Translations under genes and position numbers: made by a program
Origin: Lentisalinibacter salinarum
Lineage (GTDB): Bacteria > Pseudomonadota > Gammaproteobacteria > Steroidobacterales > Woeseiaceae
NCBI RefSeq assembly: GCF_040706555.1
Contig: NZ_JAPDRH010000002.1
Span: 434,001 to 498,000, forward strand
DNA length: 64,000 bases
Direction of reading: 5' to 3'
Part shown: positions 36,324 through 46,961 of the stretch, in pieces
Position numbering within the stretch: the first letter of the stretch is position 1
Layout of the letters: the number at the start of each line of letters is the position of its first letter
The notes under the pieces: model-generated
What the model was told of the DNA's origin: nothing
The model's input: only the letters and a program-made list of their open reading frames with translations
Database searches by the model: none

Positions 36324-37499
36324 TCAGTGCAGACGCTTGATGCCCTGGTCGAGCCCGGCGACGGTCAGCGGATACATGCGGTCGTCCATCAGCTCGCGGG
36401 TCAGCTTCACCGACGGCGTGTAGTCCCACCGGGGCCGGGGTTCCGGGTTCAGCCAGATCGCCTTCGGGAAGGCCTTCAGCAGGCGCTCGATCCACACCGC
36501 ACCCGGCTCCTCGTTCCAGTGCTCGACGCTGCCGCCGGCGTAGACGATCTCGTACGGGCTCATGGTGGCGTCGCCGACGAACACCAGTTTGTAGTCGTGG
36601 CCGTACTTGTGGATGATCTCCATCGTCGGGATGCGCTCCGCGTGCCGGCGCCGGTTGTCCTTCCACAGGCTCTCGTAGACGAAGTTGTGGAAGTAGAAGT
36701 ACTCCAGGTGCTTGAACTCGCTGCGGGCGGCCGAGAACATCTCCTCGCAGACGCGCACGTGATCGTCCATGGAGCCGCCCACGTCGAGGCACAGCAGCAC
36801 CTTCACGGCGTTGTGCCGCTCCGGCACCATGCGGATGTCCAGCAGCCCGGCGTTGCGGGCGGTCTTGTCGATGGTGTCGTCGAGGTCGAGCTGGTCGGCC
36901 GCGCCTTCACGGGCGAACTTGCGGAGCTTCCTCAGGGCCAGCTTGATGTTGCGCGTGCCGAGCTCCACGGAGTCGTCCAGATTCTGGTACTCGCGGCGGT
37001 CCCAGACCTTCGTCGCCTTGCGGTTGCCGCCGCCCTTCTGACCGATGCGCACGCCCTCCGGGTTGTAGCCGTACGCGCCGAATGGCGAGGTGCCGGCGGT
37101 GCCGATCCACTTGTTGCCACCCTCGTGGCGTTCGGTCTGCTCCCGCAGACGCTCCTCCAGCGCGCGCATCAGCTCCTCAAAACCGCCCATGGACTCGATC
37201 TTCGCCTTGTCCTCCTCCGAGAGCTGGAGCTCCGCCATGCGCTCCAGCCAGTCGTCGGGCACGTCGGCGATCAGGTCGGAGAAGGCGTCCTCGATGCCCT
37301 TGAAGTGGGCGCCGAAGATGCGGTCGAAGCGGTCGAACTGGGTCTCGTCCTTCACGAGACAGGCGCGGGAGAGGTAGTAGAAATTATCGACGCTGCGCTC
37401 GGCCAGCCCGTTCTTCAGCGCATCGAGCAGGGTCAGCAGCTCGGTGATGGAGGTCTTCAGCCCCCCTTCGCGCAGCATGAAGAAAAACTGGATCAGCAC
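36324..37499 (-). CDS. VWA-domain protein (CoxE-like), MoxR partner
   Basis: The 391-residue protein has a helical N-terminal half and a C-terminal von Willebrand A domain (about 235-390). The metal site reads LDVGGSMDD, with G in place of the first Ser of the usual DxSxS; from memory this variant is common in the CoxE-like group. Such proteins pair with MoxR AAA+ ATPases in chaperone-like complexes that insert cofactors or remodel targets; the target here is unknown. It begins three bases after the moxR stop, so the two are almost surely co-expressed. Confidence 0.85.
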   Translation of the reverse strand: MLIQFFFMLREGGLKTSITELLTLLDALKNGLAERSVDNFYYLSRACLVKDETQFDRFDRIFGAHFKGIEDAFSDLIADVPDDWLERMAELQLSEEDKAKIESMGGFEELMRALEERLREQTERHEGGNKWIGTAGTSPFGAYGYNPEGVRIGQKGGGNRKATKVWDRREYQNLDDSVELGTRNIKLALRKLRKFAREGAADQLDLDDTIDKTARNAGLLDIRMVPERHNAVKVLLCLDVGGSMDDHVRVCEEMFSAARSEFKHLEYFYFHNFVYESLWKDNRRRHAERIPTMEIIHKYGHDYKLVFVGDATMSPYEIVYAGGSVEHWNEEPGAVWIERLLKAFPKAIWLNPEPRPRWDYTPSVKLTRELMDDRMYPLTVAGLDQGIKRLH

Positions 37500-37502
37500 G
37501 GC

Positions 37503-38354
<852 letters not shown>

Positions 38355-38362
38355 GTCCAGTC

Positions 38363-38408
38363 CTGTACCCGTGCGTTGCGCACTGAGCCATCCAGTATCC
38401 GGGTACAG
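38363..38408. repeat. 9-bp inverted repeat upstream of moxR
   Basis: CTGTACCCG (38363-38371) and CGGGTACAG (38400-38408) form a perfect inverted repeat around a 28-base spacer. The spacer itself begins with a small hairpin (TGCGTTGCGCA). The whole lies in the 74-base gap between the acylase stop and the moxR start. It may be an operator or an mRNA stem; no T-run follows, so it is not a standard terminator. Confidence 0.55.
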
Positions 38409-38428
38409 CCCCGCGCTGACAACCCGGC

Positions 38429-40828
38429 TCAGCCGCCCGCCGGCGGCACCAGTTCGAGGCGATGCGCCGCCGCGCCCGGCAGGAACGGCGTCGGGCGGCC
38501 GTCGGCCCAGTCCCCGTGCCCGGCGTCGTACCAGGGCGAGAGCGGATGGCCGCTCTGGCCGGTCGGCATGTGGAAATAGCCCTGCTCCTCCGCCCCCGGG
38601 GAGACTGCGAATCGCTCGGAGGCGCCGAAACGCGCCGACTGGGCCCGGGGCAGATTGGCGTCGCCCGGCAGCGGCTCGTACGGCATGTCCAGCCAGCGCG
38701 CCAGGGCCGGCACGGCGCGGGACAGGGGGTGCTGGATGCGCACCGTGTTGCGCTCGCCCCAGGTGCGCTCTGCCAGCGGCGAGTCGTAGTTCTCCCCGTA
38801 CCAGTCGAGCGAGGCGTCGACGGCGTCCAGCAGCAGCCCGCGCCAGGTGCCGTAGTCCGGGTTCAGGAGGTGAGGAGGCCGCTCGGTGACCAGGCGCCAG
38901 GCCGTGCCCTCGAACTGCCGGCTGGGCGCCAGGCGGCGGTCCTCCGGCAGCGCCGGAGTCAGCTCCGCGGTGAGGCCCGCCATGATCCGCTCCAGTACCC
39001 GGCTGCGGAAGCTGCGCACGAGCCGGTAGCCCACAGAGTCCACGCTGGCCCGGGGAATCCAGTCCTCCGCCAGCGCCCGGTAGCGGCCGCGGGCCGGCTT
39101 CGCCTCGACCGCCTGCCGGTCGAGGAGGTCGAGCAGCAGGCGGCGCCAGCGGGCGAGGAAGACGGCCCGGTCGTCGAGCTGGATGGCCAGCATGTCGCCG
39201 GGCCGCGCTTCGTCGATCAGCGCGAGCGCATCGCGGATCTGCCCCGCCCGGGCGCCCAGGTCGTAGTCCCCGGGGCCGATCAGACGGAAGGCCTCGCCGT
39301 CGATCACACGGGCGTTGGCGGTCCAGATGCGCCCGGAAGACGGATCGACGATGCGCGGATACGCCTCCGGCGCCAGCCAGCCGTCCCAGCCCGTGTCCGG
39401 CCGGCTCCAGTCCGCCGGCCGGCGCGAATCGAAACCGCCGGCGCGCCGCGGGATGCGGCCCGCGATGGTCCAGGCGATGCGGCCGTCCGCGTCGGCCACC
39501 GTGAAGTTCTGCGGCGGTATGCCGGCGGCGGCCGCCAGCGGCAGCGCCTCGGTGACGCTGCGCGCTCCCTCCAGGCGCATGAGGCCCAGGTTCACCGACC
39601 CGGGGCGGTGCGCGGTCCAGGCGACGGCGAATTCGCCGTCCTCCGGCGTGATGCCCGGTATCACCGGCCCCCAGACCGTCTCGCGCACCACGAATTCCAC
39701 GGGCGCGGCGCCAGCGACCTCGATGGTCTCGGTGACCCTGCGGTACTCGCGCTCGCCGTCCGGGGTCCTGTAAGTGCCGGGTCGGGAGCCCGGGCGCAGC
39801 GCCACCAGGTCCGTCCAGTCGCCGTAGCTGTTGGTGAAGCCCCAGGCGATGCGGCCGTTGGAGCCCGCGACGAGGGCCGGCGTACCCGGCAGGGTGACGC
39901 CGCACAGGCGCACGCGGTCCGCCTCGTGCACGAGACAGGCGCGGTAGAAGGTATTCGGCACCGCCAGACCCAGGTGCATGTCGTTGGCGACCAGGCCGCG
40001 GCCGTCCGCGGTCAGCGCGCCGGCGACCGCCCAGTTGTTGCTGCCCGGGATCACGGACGGCTCCGGCTCCGCCGCGGGGGCCGGCGCGACCCGGCCGGTG
40101 ACGGTGCGCAGGTCGTAGCGCGTCTCGGCCGGCAGCGGCGGTGCCGGCGCGGGCCCGCCCGCCAGCGGCGCGTCCCATTCCGTGCCGAGCGGATAGAGCA
40201 GGTCGTACAGCGCGCGGGGCACGCGGCGATGGACGAAACCCCGCTCCATGTCGCGCCGGCCGGTCTCGTCGTTCAGCTGCAGGAACATGGCGTAGAGGAC
40301 AAGCACCGTGTCCTCCGGCCGCCAGGGCACCGGCTCCTGGCCGAGCAGGAGATACTCGAACGGCCGCGCGCCGAGGCTCGCGAGCCCCGCGTTCACACCC
40401 GCCGTGTAGGCGCGGATGATCGCCTGCTCCGTGGCACTCGACGCGGCCACCACGGCCTCGGCCCGGCTGCGGTATCGGTGCAGGCGCAGGCCGCGGTCCA
40501 TCTCCACCGCGGCCTCGCCGAACAGGGCGGCCAGCTCGCCGGCCGCACCGCGGCGTGAGAGATCCATCTGGAAGTAGCGGTCCTGGCCGTGCACGAAACC
40601 GGTCGCGAACGCGAGATCGGTGCGGTTGCCGGCGCTCAGCGTCGGCACGCCGCCGGCATCCCGCTCGATGGCGACGGGCGCCGCCAGGCCCGCCTGCTCC
40701 ATACGGCCTTCGATGGGAGGCAGACTCGCCCGCAGGAGCAGCCAGGCGGCGGCGAACGCGCCGAGAGCGGTCAGCCCCAGCGCCGCCGCGCCGCGCACGA
40801 GCCAGCGTCGTCCCCGCCCCGCTGTCAC
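38429..40828 (-). CDS. Penicillin acylase family (Ntn) hydrolase
   Basis: Predicted exported N-terminal-nucleophile amidase of family S45. The 799-residue precursor, from a GTG, has a basic start and a hydrophobic anchor (about 13-33), the alpha-chain region, a linker (about 222-260) and the autocleavage site IPGSNNW with Ser263 as the new N-terminal nucleophile. Downstream NDMHLGL and the GDWTDL segment fit the beta chain. Members cleave beta-lactam side chains or acyl-homoserine lactones; the substrate cannot be read from sequence. It begins 12 bases after pyk. Confidence 0.9.
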   Translation of the reverse strand: MTAGRGRRWLVRGAAALGLTALGAFAAAWLLLRASLPPIEGRMEQAGLAAPVAIERDAGGVPTLSAGNRTDLAFATGFVHGQDRYFQMDLSRRGAAGELAALFGEAAVEMDRGLRLHRYRSRAEAVVAASSATEQAIIRAYTAGVNAGLASLGARPFEYLLLGQEPVPWRPEDTVLVLYAMFLQLNDETGRRDMERGFVHRRVPRALYDLLYPLGTEWDAPLAGGPAPAPPLPAETRYDLRTVTGRVAPAPAAEPEPSVIPGSNNWAVAGALTADGRGLVANDMHLGLAVPNTFYRACLVHEADRVRLCGVTLPGTPALVAGSNGRIAWGFTNSYGDWTDLVALRPGSRPGTYRTPDGEREYRRVTETIEVAGAAPVEFVVRETVWGPVIPGITPEDGEFAVAWTAHRPGSVNLGLMRLEGARSVTEALPLAAAAGIPPQNFTVADADGRIAWTIAGRIPRRAGGFDSRRPADWSRPDTGWDGWLAPEAYPRIVDPSSGRIWTANARVIDGEAFRLIGPGDYDLGARAGQIRDALALIDEARPGDMLAIQLDDRAVFLARWRRLLLDLLDRQAVEAKPARGRYRALAEDWIPRASVDSVGYRLVRSFRSRVLERIMAGLTAELTPALPEDRRLAPSRQFEGTAWRLVTERPPHLLNPDYGTWRGLLLDAVDASLDWYGENYDSPLAERTWGERNTVRIQHPLSRAVPALARWLDMPYEPLPGDANLPRAQSARFGASERFAVSPGAEEQGYFHMPTGQSGHPLSPWYDAGHGDWADGRPTPFLPGAAAHRLELVPPAGG

Positions 40829-40840
40829 AGTCTCCGCCGT

Positions 40841-42274
40841 TCAGTCACCGCGCACGACGCGCAGGATCTTCATCGCGTTGGTGCCGCCCTGCACGCCGGT
40901 CATGTCGCCCTTGGTGAAGATCACGAGGTCGCCCTCCTCCACCAGGCCGCGGCCGAGCATCAGGTCGAAGACCTCACGATAGACGCTCTGCGCATCCGTG
41001 TGGGTGATATCGAAAGACACCGGATAGACGCCCCGGTAGAGCACCACCCGGCGCCGCGTGCGCTCGTGGCGCGTGAAGGCGTAGATGGGGATGTCCGATC
41101 GCACGCGCGACATCCAGCGGGCCGTGGATCCGGACTCGGTCAGCGCGATGATCGCCTTCACCGCGAGGTGGTTCGCCGTATACATCACGGCCATCGCGAT
41201 GGCCTCGTCGACGTAGCGGAAGGTCTCGTCGATGCGCTCCCGGCGCCGGGAGCCGGCGGTGCCATACTTCTCCGCCCCCACGCAAACCTCGGCCATGGCG
41301 CGGACGGCCTCCACCGGATACTGGCCGACAGCGCTCTCGGCGGAGAGCATGACCGCGTCGGTGCCGTCGATCACGGCGTTCGCTACGTCCGAGACCTCCG
41401 CCCGGGTGGGCATGGCGCTCGAGATCATCGACTCCATCATCTGGGTGGCGGTGATGGCGATCCGGTTGCGCTGGCGGGTCCTGGCGATGATGCGTTTCTG
41501 CAGGCCGGTGAGTTCGGCGAATCCCATCTCCACGCCGAGATCCCCGCGGGCCACCATGACGACATCGGACGCCTCGATGATGGAATCGATCTCCGCGACC
41601 GCCTCGGCACGCTCGATCTTCGCCACCATCAGGCCCTCGCCGCCGGCCTCGCGAAACAGCCGGCGGGCTTCCTCGATATCGGCGGCGGTGCGCACGAAGG
41701 AGACGGCCAGGTAGTCGAAGTCCAACTCTGCCGCCAGGCGGATGTCCTCCCGGTCCTTGTCCGTGAGCGCCGGGGCCGAGAGTCCGCCGCCGCGCAGATT
41801 GATGCCCTTGTGGTCGGACAGCACGCCGCCGATGACCACCCGCGTGTGCACCCGGTTGCCCTCGATGCCGGTGACCTCCAGCTCGATCTGGCCGTCGCTC
41901 AGCAACAGCATGTCGCCGGGTTCGACGTCGGCGGCGAGGCCCTCGTAGGCGATGCCCACGCCGGCATCGGTGCCCGCGTCGGCGTCCAGATCCGGATCGA
42001 GGAAAAAGCTCGCGCCGCGCGCCAGCTGCTCGCTGCCGTTCTGGAACCGGCGAATGCGGATCTTCGGCCCCTGCAGGTCGCCGAGCAGGGCGACGTAGCG
42101 CCCCTCCGCCGCGGCCACGCGCCGCAGGCTGTCCGCACGCTCACGCATCTCGTCCGCGCTGCCATGGGAGAAATTCAACCGGGCCACGTCGAGGCCGGCG
42201 CGGATGATCTCCGCCATGACTTCCGGCTTTGCGGTGGCCGGCCCGAGGGTCGCCACGATCTTCGTTCTTCTCAA
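40841..42274 (-). CDS. pyk: Pyruvate kinase
   Basis: Last glycolytic step, PEP + ADP to pyruvate + ATP. The 477-residue protein begins MRRTKIVATLGPATAKPEVM, with RLNFSHG in the active site, DLQGPKIRIRR, the catalytic-lysine segment GLMVAKIERAEAV, MVARGDLGVEMG and the TATQMMESMI motif (family MLESM). The B domain and an effector-binding C-domain (about 350-477) are both present. It is last in the tkt-gap-pgk-pyk run; fructose-bisphosphate aldolase, often next, is absent. Confidence 0.96.
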   Translation of the reverse strand: MRRTKIVATLGPATAKPEVMAEIIRAGLDVARLNFSHGSADEMRERADSLRRVAAAEGRYVALLGDLQGPKIRIRRFQNGSEQLARGASFFLDPDLDADAGTDAGVGIAYEGLAADVEPGDMLLLSDGQIELEVTGIEGNRVHTRVVIGGVLSDHKGINLRGGGLSAPALTDKDREDIRLAAELDFDYLAVSFVRTAADIEEARRLFREAGGEGLMVAKIERAEAVAEIDSIIEASDVVMVARGDLGVEMGFAELTGLQKRIIARTRQRNRIAITATQMMESMISSAMPTRAEVSDVANAVIDGTDAVMLSAESAVGQYPVEAVRAMAEVCVGAEKYGTAGSRRRERIDETFRYVDEAIAMAVMYTANHLAVKAIIALTESGSTARWMSRVRSDIPIYAFTRHERTRRRVVLYRGVYPVSFDITHTDAQSVYREVFDLMLGRGLVEEGDLVIFTKGDMTGVQGGTNAMKILRVVRGD

Positions 42275-42358
42275 GTGTCTGCCCTCCTGTCAGAAGCGCG
42301 GGATTATCGCACAGCGCCTCCGGCGCATTGCGGGCACACGACCGGGCGGTCCGATACA

Positions 42359-42384
42359 CGGGGCCACGAGCGGCCGTGGCCCCG
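42359..42384. other. Hairpin between pgk and pyk
   Basis: A perfect 9-bp stem, CGGGGCCAC (42359-42367) with GTGGCCCCG (42376-42384) and an 8-base loop, lies just past the pgk stop. There is no T-run on either strand, so it is more likely an mRNA-stabilising or attenuating structure within the operon than a terminator. Confidence 0.5.
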
Positions 42385-42396
42385 TCCCGGACGCCC

Positions 42397-43575
42397 TCAG
42401 GATTCCGCGGCGCGCTCCTCGAGCATGGCCACGGCGGGAAGCGTCTTGCCTTCCAGGAACTCCAGGAAGGCGCCGCCGCCGGTGGAGATGTAGGAGATGC
42501 CGTCGGCCACGTCGTACTTCTCGATCGCCGCCAGCGTATCGCCGCCGCCGGCGACGGAGAATGCATCGCTGTCGGCGATGGCCTGGGCGAGTATGCGCGT
42601 GCCCTCGCCGAACTGGTCGAACTCGAACACGCCGACCGGCCCGTTCCAGACCACGGTGCCCGCCTCCGCGATGATCGCGGCGAAGCGCTCCGCGGTATCC
42701 GGGCCGATGTCCATGATCATCTCGTCCTCGGTCACCGCTTCCACCGGCTTCACGTCCGCTTCGGCCGCGGCATCGAATTCGCGTGCGACGACCACGTCGC
42801 TCGGCACCGGGATGTCCGCCCGGTCCGTCTCGTCGGCGGCCAGGCGCTTCGCGACGGCGAGCATGTCGGCCTCGTGCAGGGACTTGCCCACGTCGTGGCC
42901 GGCGGCCGCAATGAAGGTATTCGCGATGCCGCCGCCGACGATGAGATGGTCCACCTTGTGCACCAGCGCCTCCAGCACCGACAGCTTCGTCGATACCTTG
43001 GAACCGCCGACGATGGCCACCACCGGCGCCGCCGGATGCTCCATCGCCTGGGTCAGCGCCTCGAGCTCGCGTGCCAGCAGCGGACCGGCGCAGGCCACCG
43101 GCGCGAACTTCGCCACGCCGTAGGTGCTGGCCTGGGCGCGGTGGGCGGTGCCGAAGGCATCCATCACGAACACGTCGCACAGGGCCGCCATGCGCCGCGA
43201 CAGGGATTCCTCACAGCCCTTCTCGCCCTGCTCGAAGCGCACGTTCTCCGCCAGCACCACCTCGCCCGGCGCGACGTCCACACCGTTCAGCCAGTCGGTG
43301 ACCAGCTTCACCTCGCCGCCCAGCAGCTCCCCGAGCCGCCGGGCCACCGGCGCCAGCGAGAACTCAGGCTGCACGGCGCCTTCCTTCGGCCGGCCGAGAT
43401 GGGACATCACGATGACCGCGGCACCCGCGTCCCGCGCCAGCCGGATGCCTTCCAGCGCGGCTCGGATGCGGGTATCGGAGGTGATGCGCCCGTCGTCGAG
43501 CGGCACATTGAGATCTTCGCGGATCAGAACCCGCTTTCCCTGCAGATCCAGATCCGTCATCTTGAGGATAGTCAT
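42397..43575 (-). CDS. pgk: Phosphoglycerate kinase
   Basis: Interconverts 1,3-bisphosphoglycerate and 3-phosphoglycerate with ADP/ATP. The 392-residue protein starts MTILKMTDLDLQGKRVLIRE, has LNVPLDDGRI, MSHLGRPKEG, the hinge region, VVAIVGGSKVSTKL, and the nucleotide loop FSVAGGGDTLAAIEKY with STGGGAFLEFLEGK. The ATG at 43575 has GGAGCAGG upstream and matches E. coli Pgk; a second ATG five codons later is less likely. It follows gap by 81 bases. Confidence 0.97.
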   Translation of the reverse strand: MTILKMTDLDLQGKRVLIREDLNVPLDDGRITSDTRIRAALEGIRLARDAGAAVIVMSHLGRPKEGAVQPEFSLAPVARRLGELLGGEVKLVTDWLNGVDVAPGEVVLAENVRFEQGEKGCEESLSRRMAALCDVFVMDAFGTAHRAQASTYGVAKFAPVACAGPLLARELEALTQAMEHPAAPVVAIVGGSKVSTKLSVLEALVHKVDHLIVGGGIANTFIAAAGHDVGKSLHEADMLAVAKRLAADETDRADIPVPSDVVVAREFDAAAEADVKPVEAVTEDEMIMDIGPDTAERFAAIIAEAGTVVWNGPVGVFEFDQFGEGTRILAQAIADSDAFSVAGGGDTLAAIEKYDVADGISYISTGGGAFLEFLEGKTLPAVAMLEERAAES

Positions 43576-43656
43576 TACCTGCTCCCCGGAGGTGGGCCGG
43601 CACGGCCCGGCGGCGGCCACCGGCCGCCGTCCGGCGCCGCGCCGGAGTTGGAAGGG

Positions 43657-44670
43657 TCAGCCGGCTTTCGCCAGCGCCAGGGCCGTGTCCAGCATGCGGT
43701 TGGAGAAGCCCCACTCGTTGTCGTACCAGGCGCAGACCTTCACCAGCGTGCCCTGCATGACCTTGGTCAGCGTCGAGTCGTAGGTGGAGGATGCCGGGTC
43801 GTGGTTGAAGTCGACCGACACCAGCGGGCCGTCGCTGTAGGCCAGGACGCCCTTCAGGGGACCCTCGCTGGCCTCCTTCAGGATCTTGTCGATCTCCTCC
43901 TTGCTGGTCTCCCGCGAGGCGACGAAGGTCAGGTCGACCATGGAGACGTTGATGGTGGGCACGCGCACGGCGAACCCGTCCAGCTTGCCTTGCAGCTCCG
44001 GCAGCACCAGGCCCACGGCGGCGGCCGCGCCGGTCTTGGTCGGGATCATCGACATGGTCGCCGAGCGTGCCCGGCGCAGGTCCTTGTGGAAGACGTCGGT
44101 GAGCACCTGGTCGTTCGTGTAGGCGTGGATCGTGGTCATGATGCCGTGCTCCACGCCGATGGCGTCGTGCAGCGGCTTCACCATGGGCGCCAGGCAGTTG
44201 GTGGTGCAGGATGCATTCGAGACCACGGTGTCCGAAGCGGAAAGAGTGTCGTGGTTCACGCCGTAGACGATCGTCGCATCGGCATCACCACCTGACGGCG
44301 CCGAGATCAGCACCTTGCTCGCCCCCGCCTCTATGTGGGCCGACGCCTTCTCCTTGGTGCGGAACAGGCCGGTGCACTCCAGCACGATGTCCGCGCCGAG
44401 TTCGCCCCAGGGCAGCTTCGCCGGATCCCGCTCGGCCATCACCCGGATGCGGTCGCCGTTGACCACGATCGCATCGTCCTCCACCTCGACGGTGCCCGGA
44501 AACTTGCCGTGCGCGGTGTCGTAGCGGGTCAGATAGGCGTTGGTCTCCGCGTCGCCGAGATCGTTGATACCCACGATCTCGAGTTCCGCGCGCCGATTAC
44601 TCTCGTAGAGCGAGCGCAGGACCATGCGTCCGATCCGTCCGTAGCCATTGATGCCAAGCTTGATAGTCAT
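43657..44670 (-). CDS. gap: Glyceraldehyde-3-phosphate dehydrogenase, type I
   Basis: NAD(P)-dependent oxidation of glyceraldehyde-3-phosphate to 1,3-bisphosphoglycerate. The 337-residue protein has the Rossmann start KLGINGYGRIGRMVLRSL, cofactor-selecting Asp in GINDLGDAETNAYL, the catalytic SNASCTTNC (nucleophile Cys), RRARSATMSMIPTKTGAA and the terminal WYDNEWGFSNRML. The Asp after the second strand points to NAD preference. It lies between tkt and pgk, a layout also seen with Calvin-cycle genes. Confidence 0.96.
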   Translation of the reverse strand: MTIKLGINGYGRIGRMVLRSLYESNRRAELEIVGINDLGDAETNAYLTRYDTAHGKFPGTVEVEDDAIVVNGDRIRVMAERDPAKLPWGELGADIVLECTGLFRTKEKASAHIEAGASKVLISAPSGGDADATIVYGVNHDTLSASDTVVSNASCTTNCLAPMVKPLHDAIGVEHGIMTTIHAYTNDQVLTDVFHKDLRRARSATMSMIPTKTGAAAAVGLVLPELQGKLDGFAVRVPTINVSMVDLTFVASRETSKEEIDKILKEASEGPLKGVLAYSDGPLVSVDFNHDPASSTYDSTLTKVMQGTLVKVCAWYDNEWGFSNRMLDTALALAKAG

Positions 44671-44734
44671 CGATTCCTCCTGGTGCGACGCGCGAAGGCG
44701 CGCCTGCTCTACTGACCGCTCCGTCAGATGGCCC

Positions 44735-46765
44735 TCAGGCGCCGAGCCTGCGGGCCACCGTCACTACATTCTCCACCGAGAAGCCGAACTTCTCGAATAA
44801 TTCTCCCGCCGGGGCGGACTCGCCGAACCGGTCGAGACCGATCACGGCCCCGTCGGGCCCGACGTAGCGCCACCAGCCGGCGGTGGCTCCTGCCTCGATG
44901 GCCACCCTGCGGGTCACCGACGGCGGCAGCACCGCCTCGCGATACGCACGGTCCTGACGGTCGAAGACTTCGCAGCAGGGCATGGAAACCACGCGGACCG
45001 CGAGGCCGTCGCCGGCGAGGTCCTCGGCCGCGGCCACGGCGAGATGCACTTCGGAACCCGTCGCTATCAGGATGAGCTCCGGGTCGCCATCCGCCTCGCG
45101 CAGCACGTAGCCGCCCCGCGCGATGGCCTCGATGCGTTCGTCCTCACGCTGCTGATGCGGCAGCCCCTGGCGGGTCAGCACCAGCGCCGTAGGCCCGTCG
45201 CGGCGCTCCAGGGCCGCGCGCCACGCCACGGCCGTCTCGACGGTGTCGCAGGGCCGCCAGACCCGCAGGTTCGGCATCAGGCGCAGGCTGGCGGTGTGTT
45301 CGATCGGCTGGTGGGTGGGGCCGTCCTCGCCCAGACCGATGGAGTCGTGGGTGTAGACGAGGATGTTCGGCACCTCCATCAGCGCCGCCATCCGCACCGC
45401 ATTGCGGGCGTAGTCGGAGAACACGAGGAAGGTGCCGCAGTAGGGCCGCAGCCCGCCGTGCAGGGCGATGCCGTTGGAGATGGCGGTCATCGCGAACTCG
45501 CGCACCCCGAAATAGACATAGTTGCCCGAGGCGTCACCGGCATTCACGGCCTTCGAGCCGTCGTGCCAGGTGTTGTTCGAACCGGTGAGATCGGCCGAGC
45601 CGCCCACCAGCTCCGGCAGCCGGGGCGCGAACGCGTTCAGCGCGATCTGCGAGGCCTTGCGGGTCGCCACGTCGGCGCCGGCGGCGGCGATCTCCCGGAT
45701 CGCACCCGCGGCAGCCTCCGCCCAGCCCGCCGGCAGCTCGCCCGCCATGACCCGGCGGTATTCTTCGGCCAGCCCGCCATGGGCCTCGCCGTAAGCCTCG
45801 AGCAGACGGTCCCACTCCGCTTCGGCCGCGGCGCCGCGCTCGCGCGCGTCCCAGGCGGCGCGGACCGGCTTGGGCACCTCGAACGGCGGGTAATGCCAGC
45901 CCAGTTCCACGCGGGCGGCGGCGATCTCGTCCTCACCGAGCGGCGCGCCGTGGGTGTCGGCGCTCCCCTGCTTGTTGGGCGCGCCGTAACCGATCACGGT
46001 GCGACAGCAGATCAGCGTGGGACGTTCGGTCTCGGCCCTGGCCGCCTCCAGCGCCTCGGCCACGGCATCGGGATCGTGGCCATCCACGTCCGGTATGACG
46101 TGCCACCCGTAGGCCGCGAAACGGCCGGGCGTGTCGTCGGTGAACCAGGAGTCCACCTCGCCGTCGATGGAGATGCCGTTCTCGTCGTAGAGGCACACCA
46201 GCTTGCCGAGGCCCAGCGTGCCCGCGAGCGAGCAGGCCTCGTGGGAGATGCCTTCCATCAGGCAGCCGTCGCCCAGGAAGACATAGGTATGGTGATCCAC
46301 GATCGGGAAATCGGGCCGGTTGTAACGGGCCGCCAGCATCTTCTCGGCGAGTGCCATGCCCACGGCGTTGGCCAGACCCTGGCCCAGCGGCCCGGTGGTG
46401 GTCTCGATGCCCAGGTCCGGCTCGCGCTCGGGATGGCCGGCCGTGCGATAGCCCAGCTGGCGGAAATTCCTGAGCTCGTCGAGGCCCAGCTCGTACCCGG
46501 TGAGGTGCAGCAACGAGTACAGCAGCATCGAGCCGTGCCCGTTCGAGAGCACGAAGCGGTCGCGATTGTCCCAGCGCGGATTCGAGGGATTATGTCGCAG
46601 GAAGTCGTTCCACAGCACCTCGGCGATGTCCGCCATGCCCATCGGCATGCCGGGGTGGCCGGACTTCGCCGCCTGCACGGCGTCCATGGACAGCGCACGC
46701 AGCGCGTTGGCCCGTTCCCGCCGCGGCGGACGGCCGGCGCGCGTGTCTTCTGCGGTGCTCGACAT
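44735..46765 (-). CDS. tkt: Transketolase
   Basis: Thiamine-diphosphate enzyme of the pentose-phosphate and Calvin cycles. The 676-residue protein has the TPP-binding FLGDGCLMEGISHEA motif, GPLGQGLANAVGMALAEK, the pyrimidine-domain FLVFSDYARNAVRMAALM, HDSIGLGEDGPTHQPIEH (family signature) and a C-domain from about 540. The full three-domain length is present. It is the first gene of the minus-strand central-carbon run; a candidate promoter lies just upstream. Confidence 0.97.
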   Translation of the reverse strand: MSSTAEDTRAGRPPRRERANALRALSMDAVQAAKSGHPGMPMGMADIAEVLWNDFLRHNPSNPRWDNRDRFVLSNGHGSMLLYSLLHLTGYELGLDELRNFRQLGYRTAGHPEREPDLGIETTTGPLGQGLANAVGMALAEKMLAARYNRPDFPIVDHHTYVFLGDGCLMEGISHEACSLAGTLGLGKLVCLYDENGISIDGEVDSWFTDDTPGRFAAYGWHVIPDVDGHDPDAVAEALEAARAETERPTLICCRTVIGYGAPNKQGSADTHGAPLGEDEIAAARVELGWHYPPFEVPKPVRAAWDARERGAAAEAEWDRLLEAYGEAHGGLAEEYRRVMAGELPAGWAEAAAGAIREIAAAGADVATRKASQIALNAFAPRLPELVGGSADLTGSNNTWHDGSKAVNAGDASGNYVYFGVREFAMTAISNGIALHGGLRPYCGTFLVFSDYARNAVRMAALMEVPNILVYTHDSIGLGEDGPTHQPIEHTASLRLMPNLRVWRPCDTVETAVAWRAALERRDGPTALVLTRQGLPHQQREDERIEAIARGGYVLREADGDPELILIATGSEVHLAVAAAEDLAGDGLAVRVVSMPCCEVFDRQDRAYREAVLPPSVTRRVAIEAGATAGWWRYVGPDGAVIGLDRFGESAPAGELFEKFGFSVENVVTVARRLGA

Positions 46766-46792
46766 CGGAATTCCCCAAACGATGAGGCGCGC

Positions 46793-46821
46793 ATTTTCGC
46801 TTTTTGGTAGGGTGCGGGCAA
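46793..46821 (-). promoter_or_regulatory. Candidate tkt promoter
   Basis: On the minus strand TTGCCC (46816-46821) and GAAAAT (46793-46798) are 17 bases apart, each matching four of six consensus positions. Transcription would start near 46787, about 20 bases before the tkt ATG. Moderate at best. Confidence 0.4.
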
Positions 46822-46961
46822 GCGCGGGCCGGGCCGGTCCGCGCGGGCCCTGTCCCGCTTCTGCGCAGCAAACTGTCCGGTGGCCGAGGCGGGCCCGAAA
46901 TAAATTCTTGTATCATTGACTGTTACGTTGACAATTACGTCTCAATTGCGGAAAGAAGCTC
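46822..46961. other. Divergent region tkt / metK, remaining part
   Basis: Non-coding. GC-rich to about 46895, then AT-rich (about 46898-46945) with TATCAT (46911-46916), TTGACT (46916-46921) and TTGACA (46928-46933) but no well-spaced pair, so the metK promoter is probably here but cannot be fixed. No SAM- or SAH-riboswitch core was recognised. Confidence 0.4.
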
